A stretch of DNA of 64,000 nt from an uncultured Bacilli bacterium. Its GTDB lineage: Bacteria; Bacillota_I; Bacilli_A; RF39; UBA660. The notes beneath the pieces are model-generated. The model saw only the letters and a list, made by a program, of their open reading frames with translations. It was not told where the DNA came from and ran no database searches. The stretch is taken from NCBI GenBank assembly GCA_934096705.1, contig CAKOMR010000006.1, positions 1 to 64,000 of the forward strand, read 5' to 3'. Below are positions 23,993 through 32,701 of this stretch, in pieces (the stretch's first letter is position 1; every line of letters begins with the position of its first letter). A program made the position numbers and the translations under genes.

Positions 23993-24550
23993 ATGGAAAA
24001 GAAAAAAGATTTGAGGGTTATTAAAACAAAAAGAATGATATATACATCTTTAGTGGAACTTATGAAAGAGAAAACATTTGAAGAAATTAAAGTATCTGAT
24101 ATATGTGAAAAAGCCTTAATAAATAGATCAACCTTTTATGCACATTATGAAGATAAATATGAACTTCTTGTAGATTTCATTAAAGACTTAAAAGATGAGT
24201 TTTCTCAAAAACTAGAAAATAACAAAGCATTAAATATAAAAGAATACTATCTTGAGCTTATTAAAATATTTTTAAATCATGTTGAGGATAAAAAAGATAT
24301 ATATTCCTCAATTATGGTACATAATCGAAATAGTATAATGATGGATATTTTACTTAGTGCAATAAATGATGATATTTTAAAAAGAATTAGTAAAGAAAAA
24401 ATTAGTGATGGAATTCCCGCAGAGATTATTGCTAAATTCTACGTTGGTGGAGTCCTAAATTTAGGATTTGAATATTTAAATTCTAATGGTAAGTATACTA
24501 AAGATGAAATAATTTCTTATATCGATAAATTAATAAAAGATGAAATATAA
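23993..24550 (+). CDS. TetR/AcrR-family regulator
   Basis: 185 residues. The N-terminal TetR helix-turn-helix is clear (TKRMIYTSLVELMKEKTFEEIKVSDIC, then ALINRSTFYAHYEDKYELL). The C-terminal half is helical and variable, as expected for ligand binding. The start chosen is ATG 23993 with GGTGA seven bases upstream; TTG 23981 and GTG 23984 are weaker alternatives. It is transcribed away from the MMPL gene and probably represses it. Confidence 0.88.
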   Translation: MEKKKDLRVIKTKRMIYTSLVELMKEKTFEEIKVSDICEKALINRSTFYAHYEDKYELLVDFIKDLKDEFSQKLENNKALNIKEYYLELIKIFLNHVEDKKDIYSSIMVHNRNSIMMDILLSAINDDILKRISKEKISDGIPAEIIAKFYVGGVLNLGFEYLNSNGKYTKDEIISYIDKLIKDEI

Positions 24551-24576
24551 AAAATGCTACTTATTAAAAATGAAGT

Positions 24577-24606
24577 TGTCAACAAAAAGTAGACACTAAA
24601 AAAGTA
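24577..24606 (-). repeat. Probable IS3-family terminal end
   Basis: TGTCAACAAAAAGTAGACAC begins at 24577, just beyond the transposase stop codon. IS3-family ends commonly show TGTC...AGACA-type sequence. No matching opposite end is found on the other side of the transposase fragment, so the element is truncated at its 5' end. Confidence 0.45.
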
Positions 24607-25866
24607 TTATTGAAAGCCCAGTTGAGTTCTATATTCAATTGGGTTTTTATAATTTAAAGCATAACTGGATCTATAGTTATTATTATCCCAAATAATATCA
24701 TCAATAAATTCTTTAACTGTGTTATAATTATTTACGTCAAAATCAATATACATTTCTTTCTTTAACCATCCATTTTTGGATTCAATAACTGGATTATCTG
24801 TTGGTATACCAGCTCTAGACATAGATCTGGTTATGTTATAGGAATTAAATATATTTTTAAATGATACTGAGGAATAAATAATGCCTTGATCTATGTGAAC
24901 TATTGTATCTAGGTCTTTATATCCTCTTTTTATTTTGTTATTTAGCATATTTTCTACAGTTTTTTTATGATTTAATATACCATTTCCGTACATTGTTTTT
25001 CTTACATCTAATCCAACAATTTCATTATTAAACACATCTAAATAAAATGTCCAATCATATTTTTTTCCTTTGAAATAGAATGAAGTTGTATCTGAAACTA
25101 TCTTTTCAAAGAATTCATCTTTACGGTCATTATTTTGAGTTCTTAAATTATTTTCTTTTATATCTTTCAAAGAATTTTCTATTTTCTTTTTAACTTTCTC
25201 ATTTTGAGCTTCCAATTTATAGCCTAAATTTTGATAGGACTTTATAGTTACACTTGAAGCTATTGATTTTAGTTTTTTTCTTAAAAATGACATATATGCT
25301 TCAATATTATTTGATTCACTTTCATTTTCAATACCCCACACTTTATCGTATATCTGCTCTTTTGAAAGTATCATGATTTGATTATTTATTAAATATTCTA
25401 AAAGTTTATATTCTTTACAAACTAAGTCAACACTTTCATTAGTCTTTTCATTTATTAATTTTTTATTAGATTTATCTAAATAAATATCCTCATAAGAAAT
25501 TTTATAATTAATTAAATTAAGTTGTTTATTAATTCTCACAATAAGCTCTTCAATATGGAAAGGCTTTGTTAAATAATCATCTGTGCCTTTGTTAAACCCA
25601 TCAATTTTATTTTCCAAACTAGATAGTGCAGTAAGCATAATAATTTTACTAGTAATATTATTTTTTCTTAAATCACTCAAAATATCAAATCCGTTTTTAT
25701 TTGGAAGCATTACATCTAAAATTATCAAATCGTATTCATTGCTTAATGCTTTTTCATACCCTATAAGTCCATCTAAGGAAAAATCTACTTCAAATTTAGA
25801 ATTTTCTAATGTTTATTTTATAATTTTAACAAGTGATTGTTCATCTTCAATTAAAAGTATTTTCAT
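24607..25866 (-). pseudogene. Response-regulator pseudogene fused in frame to IS3-type transposase
   Basis: The ATG at 25864-25866 starts an OmpR-family response regulator (MKILLIEDEQSLVKIIK), but codon 18 (25813-25815) is TAA. After it the frame continues: receiver domain with phospho-Asp in LIILDVMLPNKNGFD and the TALSS/KPF sites, then a winged-helix domain ending YQNLGYKLE. It runs without a stop into the catalytic half of an IS3-type transposase: SDTTSF (first Asp), HIDQGIIYSS (second Asp), VIESKNGWLKKE (Glu), ending NPIEYRTQLGF. OrfA and the N-terminal part of OrfB are missing. The open part is 373 codons but has no good start, so the whole is annotated as a pseudogene. Confidence 0.8.
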
Positions 25867-25917
25867 ATTTCACCTACAAAAATTATAATAGATTTTATTT
25901 ATTAAATAAACCTTAAA

Positions 25918-25950
25918 TTATAAAAAAAATAGGTTTTTTAACCTATTTTA
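25918..25950 (-). terminator. Terminator of the DUF308 gene
   Basis: AAAATAGGTT and AACCTATTTT form a 10-bp stem with an AAAA loop, followed by a T-run on the minus strand; the stem includes the stop codon of the DUF308 gene. Confidence 0.8.
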
Positions 25951-26491
25951 AAAGTTTAACTATATCATTTACATTCTTTTTAAAGATAATTGTATCTATA
26001 ATATTTGATACTGCATAAACCATTATTACTATACCAACATAAGTAGTTATTACTTCACTTCCAATACCTGGATTTATTATAATATAAATTCCACAGATAA
26101 TTGAAAGAAGTGAACATATAAATAGAATTAGCCAATTTTTGTAACCACTACCGCTTAATAATAAAGATATTCTTAAATCAAGAGCAGATTTTACAACCAT
26201 TGATATTCCTACTACTATAGGAAATAATGTTTTAACTATCTGAGGATTAATAATCATTATAATTCCCATTAATAATTCTAGGACTCCTAAAGTTAGGAAA
26301 CCTGAGAAAAACAAACTTGTATCTTTCTCTATAATAAAGTAAATTCCATTAATAATTAGAAATACAGCTACTATATAAGTAATTACTGAAAATGATACAT
26401 TTGGGTAAATCATAAATATTAATCCTAAAACAAACATTAATACTGATAATATTATTGATGAATATAAAAATTTATTAAATTTTTCTAACAT
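25943..26491 (-). CDS. DUF308/HdeD-family membrane protein
   Basis: 182 residues with six predicted membrane helices in three pairs and the family's repeated NP motifs (MIYPNVSF, IINPQIVKTL, IINPGIGSE). The start is ATG 26491 with AAAGGAG upstream; the frame extends to 26551 without support. Function in Firmicutes is unknown. It has its own terminator and is separate from the upstream dehydrogenase by 77 bases. Confidence 0.8.
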   Translation of the reverse strand: MLEKFNKFLYSSIILSVLMFVLGLIFMIYPNVSFSVITYIVAVFLIINGIYFIIEKDTSLFFSGFLTLGVLELLMGIIMIINPQIVKTLFPIVVGISMVVKSALDLRISLLLSGSGYKNWLILFICSLLSIICGIYIIINPGIGSEVITTYVGIVIMVYAVSNIIDTIIFKKNVNDIVKLLK

Positions 26492-26568
26492 ATATTTTTT
26501 CTCCTTTCTATTATAATTGTACAAATTTAAAATTTTTATGTAAATAAACACTTTTTTAAATATGTTGA

Positions 26569-27594
26569 TTAATTATTTGGTTTAAAAATAATTTTAATTG
26601 CATCATCGGTTCCTGATGTTAATCTTTCAAAAGCTTCTTGAGCTTTTTCTAAAGGTATTATGTCGTCAATATATTTCTTTACATTTAATTTGCCATCTGC
26701 AATTAATTTAATAGTTCTATCAAAATCAAACTCAGTATATGCAATTGAACCTTTCATAGTTATTTCACCCATAACAGATACTACAGTTGGAATTGTTATT
26801 GGAGCCATTGAAACACCAACTAAAACTATTGTTCCACCATTTTTAGTTATCATTATAGCTTCACTTACTGCAGCAGAATTACCACAGCAATCAATAACTT
26901 TATCAAATCCACCAGCAGTTTTTTCTTTTAACATAGGAACTAGATTTTCATCTAAAGCATTGAAATATTCATCAACACAGCCAAATTTTAAAGCCTTCTT
27001 TCCACGATTTTCATTTGTTTCAAGAAGCGCTATATATGTAGCTCCTGCCATTTTAGCAAATTCTGCAGCCATAAGGCCAATAATTCCGCCACCAATTATG
27101 GCAACTTTGTCACCTACATTAATGTTTGCAAGACCAATACCATGTAAACTTACTGCTGAAGGTTCTACCATACAAGCCTCTTCGTTTGAAACATTATCTG
27201 GAAGTTTTCTAACCATATCTGGATGGCAACTTGACATTTGCGCATATGCACCAGGATAATCTAAAGAAAGTCCTACTGCATGAGCCCATGTTTCAGGACA
27301 ATACTGAGGATTTCCACTTTTACAAGCATCACATTTTCCACATGGAGAAATTGGAAGTCCTGTTATTCTATCACCAATTTTTAAATCAGCTCTACTACCA
27401 GGATCGACAACTGTTCCACAAAATTCATGACCCATTACTAAGCCTTCAGGTTGACCCATATCCCAATAATGTATATCAGAACCACAAATACCGCAAGTAT
27501 CTACTTTAAAAATTACTTTTTTGCCATCACTTACAATTTCATTTTCTTGTGCTACATTTAAATTTTTAACACCTGTTAATTTTACACATTTCAT
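26569..27594 (-). CDS. Zinc-dependent medium-chain dehydrogenase (polyol/threonine type)
   Basis: 341 residues. Catalytic-zinc ligands: CGICGSD (Cys) and GHEFCG (His-Glu). The structural zinc loop has four cysteines in CGKCDACKSGNPQYC. The Rossmann nucleotide-binding motif is VAIIGGGIIGLMAAEFAK. Family: sorbitol/threonine/butanediol dehydrogenase-like MDR. The exact substrate cannot be told; NAD use is likely from the Glu in ALLETNENR after the second strand. Base composition is less AT-rich than its neighbours, which may reflect strong conservation or transfer. Confidence 0.88.
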   Translation of the reverse strand: MKCVKLTGVKNLNVAQENEIVSDGKKVIFKVDTCGICGSDIHYWDMGQPEGLVMGHEFCGTVVDPGSRADLKIGDRITGLPISPCGKCDACKSGNPQYCPETWAHAVGLSLDYPGAYAQMSSCHPDMVRKLPDNVSNEEACMVEPSAVSLHGIGLANINVGDKVAIIGGGIIGLMAAEFAKMAGATYIALLETNENRGKKALKFGCVDEYFNALDENLVPMLKEKTAGGFDKVIDCCGNSAAVSEAIMITKNGGTIVLVGVSMAPITIPTVVSVMGEITMKGSIAYTEFDFDRTIKLIADGKLNVKKYIDDIIPLEKAQEAFERLTSGTDDAIKIIFKPNN

Positions 27595-27621
27595 ATTTTA
27601 CCACCATATTTATAATAGCAT

Positions 27622-27658
27622 AAAAAAGAAAAACTGAAAAATTATTTATTTTCAGTTT
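27622..27658 (-). terminator. Terminator of the SGNH hydrolase gene
   Basis: AAACTGAAAA and TTTTCAGTTT form a 10-bp stem with an 8-base loop, followed by TTCTTTTTT on the minus strand, just after the stop codon at 27662. Confidence 0.85.
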
Positions 27659-27661
27659 ACT

Positions 27662-28579
27662 TTAGTTTACACTTTTTAAATAACTTGCCATGTGTCTTCC
27701 CCATAAAAAGAAGAAGCTGGCTTTTGGATGAACACCATCTGATGAAAAAGAATTTACTCGATCATTTAAATAAACACCATTTTCCAAAAACTGAATACCA
27801 AGTTCTTTGGCTAATTCTTTAAGTTTTTCATTATATGTTTCTTGATAAGTAAATGATGGATCACTTTGTAAAGCATAATCCCCCACAGGTAAAACAGAAT
27901 TTACAATTATCTTTGTTTCTGGAAGAGCACTTTGTATCATTAATATAACTTCTCTATATTTATTAATCCAACCATCATAATTATATGACCATGATTTTAT
28001 ATCATTTGCACCATAAGATAGAAATAAAAATTTTGGATTATATGTAATTACCTTATCTAAATCATTTTTCATTGTATCAATTCTTCTTCCGCGAGCCCAT
28101 ACAACACTTTCTGAATTAAGTACTTTATAGCAATCTAATCCTTCTCCCATTGAATCACCAACTACCATAGCATGCTTTTCAATAAAGATATTTTTAGCAT
28201 CTTCGTTAGTTATATCATCAATTAAAAATTCATCTTGAACATATGTAGAATTTGGTTTAGTAACTGAAGGAGTTTCATTTTCAGTAGGACTTGTTTTATT
28301 ATCTACAGTAGGTTCATTATCTGTCACATTTTTATTGTCATCTAAAGTTTTGTTATCATTTTCTGTAGGAGTTTTATTTTCTACACTTTCACTTGGAATA
28401 TTTTCTACTGTATTATTTTCTACCTTTACAATATTATTTGAATTATCACTTTTATTTGTAAAATTACTCTTTATTAAAATATTTTTCAAAAACAAAACTA
28501 TAATAGATATAAATACTATTAGAAAAAGTAAAACATAAAATATAATAATGTTCTTTTTTAATTTAATTTGTTTTTCCAT
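27662..28579 (-). CDS. Membrane-anchored SGNH/GDSL hydrolase
   Basis: 305 residues: basic N-terminus, one membrane helix (residues 12-33), an Asn/Thr/Glu-rich linker to about 120, then an SGNH hydrolase domain. Block I is VVGDSMGEG (nucleophile Ser), block III is SYGANDI, and block V is DGVHPK (Asp-His). It acts outside the membrane, probably adding or removing acyl groups on a surface polymer. It belongs to the MBOAT/DHHW/DUF4358 cluster but is separated from it by a terminator at 28616-28641. Start ATG 28579 with GAAGGAT upstream. Confidence 0.85.
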   Translation of the reverse strand: MEKQIKLKKNIIIFYVLLFLIVFISIIVLFLKNILIKSNFTNKSDNSNNIVKVENNTVENIPSESVENKTPTENDNKTLDDNKNVTDNEPTVDNKTSPTENETPSVTKPNSTYVQDEFLIDDITNEDAKNIFIEKHAMVVGDSMGEGLDCYKVLNSESVVWARGRRIDTMKNDLDKVITYNPKFLFLSYGANDIKSWSYNYDGWINKYREVILMIQSALPETKIIVNSVLPVGDYALQSDPSFTYQETYNEKLKELAKELGIQFLENGVYLNDRVNSFSSDGVHPKASFFFLWGRHMASYLKSVN

Positions 28580-28615
28580 AAAAAACATCCTTCATAATTA
28601 GAATAATCTTTTTTA

Positions 28616-28641
28616 TAAAAAAAAGCAAGTTGCCCTGCTTT
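28616..28641 (-). terminator. Terminator between DUF4358 and SGNH genes
   Basis: On the minus strand AAAGCA-G and C-TGCTTT-type arms form a stem of about 7 pairs around GGGCAA, followed by eight T. Confidence 0.75.
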
Positions 28642-28669
28642 GTTATACAATTTTTTTACAATATTTACT

Positions 28670-29140
28670 TTAATTTTTTAAATTTAGAAAATTTTCTTTA
28701 ATAGCTCCAGAATACTGATTATCCATTGCTAAAAGTACTAAATCGCCTCTGCTTTCGACAATTACATTTTTCTCTTCGACTTCAACGCATATCCATTTTC
28801 TAGGATTTACTTTTTCTTTTATTTCTTTTTTAGCTTTTTCTGCATCTTTCGAAGAATTTAATCTAATTAAAACAACTGAATGAGCTACCGAAGACATAAC
28901 TGGTTCACTTGCTAATGCGTCTTTATAATCAAATGAAACATCTCCGATAAAATATTCTTGTTCATCTTTTGTAAATGCTACCTGCTGTAAATTTTCAGTG
29001 GAAAAACCATCAAGATTTTCATATAATTTATTCATTAAATCTGGTAAGTTTCCTTTTATGTTTTCTTCTTTCTTACCACATGCTGAACATAATAAAGTAA
29101 CCATAATTACAAGTAATACTAAACTAATTTTTTTCTTCAT
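28670..29140 (-). CDS. DUF4358 lipoprotein
   Basis: 156 residues with a lipoprotein signal (MKKKISLVLLVIMVTLLCSAC, lipidated Cys in the CSAC box) and a C-terminal DUF4358 domain (PNLMNKLYENLDGF, then SSVAHSVVLIRLNSSKDAEKAKKEIK). DUF4358 proteins are usually encoded beside MBOAT and DHHW proteins, as here. It probably stabilises or supports the surface acylation machinery; this role is inference from context. Confidence 0.85.
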   Translation of the reverse strand: MKKKISLVLLVIMVTLLCSACGKKEENIKGNLPDLMNKLYENLDGFSTENLQQVAFTKDEQEYFIGDVSFDYKDALASEPVMSSVAHSVVLIRLNSSKDAEKAKKEIKEKVNPRKWICVEVEEKNVIVESRGDLVLLAMDNQYSGAIKENFLNLKN

Positions 29141-29156
29141 ATACCCACACTCCTTA

Positions 29157-30254
29157 CTACTTTAAAGAAAAACTATTATTAATAATAACTGTACTATAAA
29201 TAAACATAACATCTGCATCTTCTTTAACAGAAAATTCATTAATTTTTTCTAGATATTTACTACTAACATATCTTAAATCAACCATTACTATTTTAGAATA
29301 ACTTTCAATTAATAAAGGTGTTAATGAACTAGCAAAAGAATCTCTAAACATTACAAGTTCTTTTCCTGAATCATTAAATTCATTTTCAATAATTAAAAGT
29401 GGTGTTGCTCCTGATAAAAATACATCATAACTATCAACATTTTTTAAGTAATCTTCCATATATACTTTTTCTACTCTATTTTTTTCATAATTATAAACGC
29501 TAGCATTATTAATAACATCATTTGTTAAATATTCAATTTCATCTGCTTTAATATTGCTAGCAACCTTTCCATAAAGTGCACCATAAAATGGATAATATTT
29601 TTTTAAAGTATAATTAGTATTACTACTTTCAAAATTCATATTATTAGATAAAGTTTTTACTACATCACTTAGTTTATTTTCTTTAAAATGAATATCAGTT
29701 CTATAATATGAATCTAAAGTTAAAGATTTTGTTATGTCAATCCATTTAACATCATTAGGTAGCCCATTTTTTAGACTATCTATAATAGTATTATACCCTA
29801 TTTTAGGAATATTTTCATCATCTAAATAATAATTTTTATCTGGAATCATTACAAAATATTTGTTTTGATTATCTAAATAAGTATTATCAATATATTTTAT
29901 TTTATTTAATAAATTATCGATTGACTTTTTATTTACATTTGTATCCATTTGAAATAAATAATTGTCTTTTTCATATATACCATTATTTTCTTTCATAACA
30001 AATATTTTGCTTGTTGTAATTCCTTTCAAAGACTTAAAATTATCTCTAAAAATAAATTGATCATTAAAATAATTTGTTAAATTTTCAAAATAATTATCAC
30101 TACCAGAGAAAATACTTTTTAAATTTAATGAAGGCATTTTTGTTAAAGTTCTTCTTTCTTTATATGAAATATCATTATCTTTAGCTATAATACTTCCTAA
30201 GCCAAAAACTAGCAACGTTGATACAAATAAAATTGATACTATTTTTTCTTTCAT
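29157..30254 (-). CDS. DHHW-family (AlgX/AlgJ-like) extracytoplasmic protein
   Basis: 365 residues with an N-terminal signal anchor and the DHHW fold: NDQFIFRDNFKSLKG near 65, then YFVMIPDKNYY, and the Asp/His motif as YYRTDIHF; the C-terminal Ser region is LVMFRDSFASSLTPLL. These SGNH-related proteins transfer acetyl groups passed across the membrane by an MBOAT protein. It is 9 bases from the MBOAT gene, confirming a pair. Confidence 0.88.
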   Translation of the reverse strand: MKEKIVSILFVSTLLVFGLGSIIAKDNDISYKERRTLTKMPSLNLKSIFSGSDNYFENLTNYFNDQFIFRDNFKSLKGITTSKIFVMKENNGIYEKDNYLFQMDTNVNKKSIDNLLNKIKYIDNTYLDNQNKYFVMIPDKNYYLDDENIPKIGYNTIIDSLKNGLPNDVKWIDITKSLTLDSYYRTDIHFKENKLSDVVKTLSNNMNFESSNTNYTLKKYYPFYGALYGKVASNIKADEIEYLTNDVINNASVYNYEKNRVEKVYMEDYLKNVDSYDVFLSGATPLLIIENEFNDSGKELVMFRDSFASSLTPLLIESYSKIVMVDLRYVSSKYLEKINEFSVKEDADVMFIYSTVIINNSFSLK

Positions 30255-30263
30255 GTTGACCTC

Positions 30264-31649
30264 TTAAAATCTAAAATATAAAAATGGACTCGATGATGCA
30301 TCAATAATAAATGATGTACAAATAATAAGAAGCACTATAAATGAAATAGGTTCTAATATATTTATAATCACATTCCACTTTTTGTTTTTTCTTAATTTTA
30401 AAATTAAATTTTTTATAAGTGGCGTACAGCATATAAAAGAAATAATTAATAAAATTAAATAATTTTTCAAATAATAAATAGTTTCTATGTTTACTAAAGA
30501 AGCATTTTTACCAAACATTAAGCCAAGTAATTTTGTTATATCAGAAATATTATATTGATAAAACATAACAAATCCTATAATAACCAAAATATTGGTCCAA
30601 ATATTTCCTAGTATTTTATGTTTTTGAAAAAATTTATAAAATAATTTTTTTTCTATGACTAAAAATAAGCCAAAATATAACCCCCACGAAATAAAATTCC
30701 AACTGGCTCCATGCCAAAGTCCTGTAACAAACCAAACAATAAAAATATTTAAATATTTTCTAAATTTGTTAACCCTACTTCCTCCTAAAGGAATATAAAT
30801 ATAATCTTTGAAGAAACTTGATAATGAGATATGCCATCTACGCCAAAAGTCTGTAAGTGAGCTTGCGCAAAATGGATAATTAAAGTTTTCCAAAAAGTGA
30901 AAGCCTAACATTAATCCAAGGCCAATTGCCATATCACTGTAGCCTGAAAAATCTAAATATAATCTAGTGATATCACAAATTGCTTTTAACCAAGCAGAAA
31001 GTATAGTTTGATTTTCAATTAAACTTAAACTACTTATAAATTTTCCTAAAGTATCTGCTAAAATAACTTTTTTAGAAAGGCCAATTACAAACCTAGAAAC
31101 TCCTTTAGAAAATAAATTAAATGAACTACTTCTTTTTTCTAACTCTTCAGAAACTGTTTCATACCTAACGATAGGCCCTTGCACTAAACTTGGAAACATT
31201 ACTAAATAAGTTAAATAATAAAATAAATTTTTAGCCTTTTGAATTTTACCATTATAAATATCAGCGATATAACTTATATTTTTAAAAGTAAAAAAACTTA
31301 TCCCTAAAGGAATTATAATATTTAAAAAACTTATATTAAAGCCAAATATATTATTAAAATTTTGGATAAAAAAATCATAATATTTAAAATAAAATAATAC
31401 GAAGATATTTATGAAAATACCGATAGTTAAAATAAACTTATTTTTACTTTTTGATAACTTATTTCCTATTAAATAATTTATTAGTCCCATTAAAATAATT
31501 ATATAAAAATATCTTTGCTCTCCGTAAAAATAAAATAATAAACTACCAATTAATAAAGTAATATTTCTATATTTTACAGGAGTTAAGAAATATAAAACCA
31601 AAAATACTGGCAAAAAATAATATAAAAATGAAATGCTTGAAAATACCAT
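30264..31649 (-). CDS. AlgI/DltB-type MBOAT O-acyltransferase
   Basis: 461 residues, about 11 membrane helices. MBOAT landmarks: LVQGPIVRYE, DFWRRWHISLSSFFKDYIYIPLGGSR and the active-site His in VTGLWHGASWNFISWGLYFG. The family moves acyl groups from a cytoplasmic donor across the membrane for O-acylation of a surface polymer. It leads a cluster with DHHW, DUF4358 and SGNH proteins on the same strand. The polymer is unknown; teichoic acid-like or capsular glycan is plausible. Confidence 0.93.
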   Translation of the reverse strand: MVFSSISFLYYFLPVFLVLYFLTPVKYRNITLLIGSLLFYFYGEQRYFYIIILMGLINYLIGNKLSKSKNKFILTIGIFINIFVLFYFKYYDFFIQNFNNIFGFNISFLNIIIPLGISFFTFKNISYIADIYNGKIQKAKNLFYYLTYLVMFPSLVQGPIVRYETVSEELEKRSSSFNLFSKGVSRFVIGLSKKVILADTLGKFISSLSLIENQTILSAWLKAICDITRLYLDFSGYSDMAIGLGLMLGFHFLENFNYPFCASSLTDFWRRWHISLSSFFKDYIYIPLGGSRVNKFRKYLNIFIVWFVTGLWHGASWNFISWGLYFGLFLVIEKKLFYKFFQKHKILGNIWTNILVIIGFVMFYQYNISDITKLLGLMFGKNASLVNIETIYYLKNYLILLIISFICCTPLIKNLILKLRKNKKWNVIINILEPISFIVLLIICTSFIIDASSSPFLYFRF

Positions 31650-31703
31650 TATGATCCTTCCTACTCCCTTTTCTATTCTAAAATAATTTTACTAAATTTT
31701 ACT

Positions 31704-32294
31704 TTAATTTACAATATAATAAGGCCATTTATAAGTAAATTTATTTTCTTTTATACCATAAATAAATAATTCTTGTTTATTAGAAAAAATATAATCTATA
31801 GTTTTCTGATTTAAAAGTGTATTTAATATGCAAATAAAATCGTATTTAAAATGTGATTTATTTGTATTTAGTACATAATTAAGAACACCGACTTTATAAG
31901 TTTTGCCAGTTACATTAAGTTTATCAATTATACTATCATGAAATGACATAACATAAATATTTTTATTTTTATATTTAAATAATAAACCTTTAAGCTTTTC
32001 TATATTAATAAAAGGATCTTTTATTTCTAGCAAAATTATTTTATCTGTTTTTATTTTTAAAACATTTTCTAAAAGTAAAGCATTATCAATATTTTTATAA
32101 AGTAAATTTCTTAGTATCTTTCCTTTATATAAAATATCATGATAAATAATTAATTTTTCATCTTTAGTTTGTCTTACATCACATTCAAATCCTTCATAAT
32201 TATTATTTATAGCATTAAAAAAAGAAAAAAGTGTGTTTTCTTCATTTTTATTAAAATGCATTCCCCTATGTGCAATTAATTTAAATTCATTCAT
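31704..32294 (-). CDS. Glycerophosphodiester phosphodiesterase
   Basis: 196 residues, shorter than the usual 230-250. Catalytic features: AHRGMHFNKNEENT (His, Arg, Glu), ECDVRQTKDEKLIIYHD (Glu, Asp, His). The later strands are partly shortened. It hydrolyses glycerophosphodiesters from lipid or teichoic acid turnover. Its start overlaps the cadherin-like gene stop as ATGA. No signal peptide, so cytoplasmic. Confidence 0.85.
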   Translation of the reverse strand: MNEFKLIAHRGMHFNKNEENTLFSFFNAINNNYEGFECDVRQTKDEKLIIYHDILYKGKILRNLLYKNIDNALLLENVLKIKTDKIILLEIKDPFINIEKLKGLLFKYKNKNIYVMSFHDSIIDKLNVTGKTYKVGVLNYVLNTNKSHFKYDFICILNTLLNQKTIDYIFSNKQELFIYGIKENKFTYKWPYYIVN

Positions 32295-32683
32295 ACTTTT
32301 TTCTTATGAAAAATAACATAAAATAATGTCAAAATTGATAAAAAACATATTACTCCAATTAAAGGAGTAAATATTTCTTTATTATTATTTACTTTAATTT
32401 CAACTTTATCATTTGTTTCACTAAACACGCTTTCACTTTTCTTTTCTTTATTAACAATTAATGTATAAGTAATAAGTTCTTTGTCATATACCTCAATTAG
32501 AACGTGATTTTCACCTTCTGTAAGAAAATTATTTCCATATACAGTAACATTACACGTATCACATGTATCATAATTAAAGATTAAAGTTAAAGCACTTGAA
32601 TCTACATTTACTTCATAATTAAATACTTCACTACTAAACTGCGGAGTTATTTCTCCATTTAATATTTCTAGATTATAAAGCAT
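32291..32683 (-). CDS. Small cadherin-like beta-sandwich membrane protein
   Basis: 130 residues. The N-terminal 85 match the bacterial cadherin-like beta-sandwich domain (PF12733) pattern: LEILNGEITPQFSSEVFNYEVNVD, then GENHVLIEVYDKELITYTLIVNK. A C-terminal membrane helix is followed by HKKKV. Such domains are usually outside the cell, yet there is no evident signal peptide. Two Cys pairs (CDTC) are near the middle. It is 18 bases after hemW and overlaps the GDPD gene. Confidence 0.65.
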   Translation of the reverse strand: MLYNLEILNGEITPQFSSEVFNYEVNVDSSALTLIFNYDTCDTCNVTVYGNNFLTEGENHVLIEVYDKELITYTLIVNKEKKSESVFSETNDKVEIKVNNNKEIFTPLIGVICFLSILTLFYVIFHKKKV

Positions 32684-32701
32684 TTATTATAATTTCTCCT
32701 T

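Noticed and set aside
24607..25728. Intact 373-residue regulator-transposase protein
   Set aside because: Its only possible start is a TTG inside the receiver domain; the true start at 25866 is followed by a nonsense codon.
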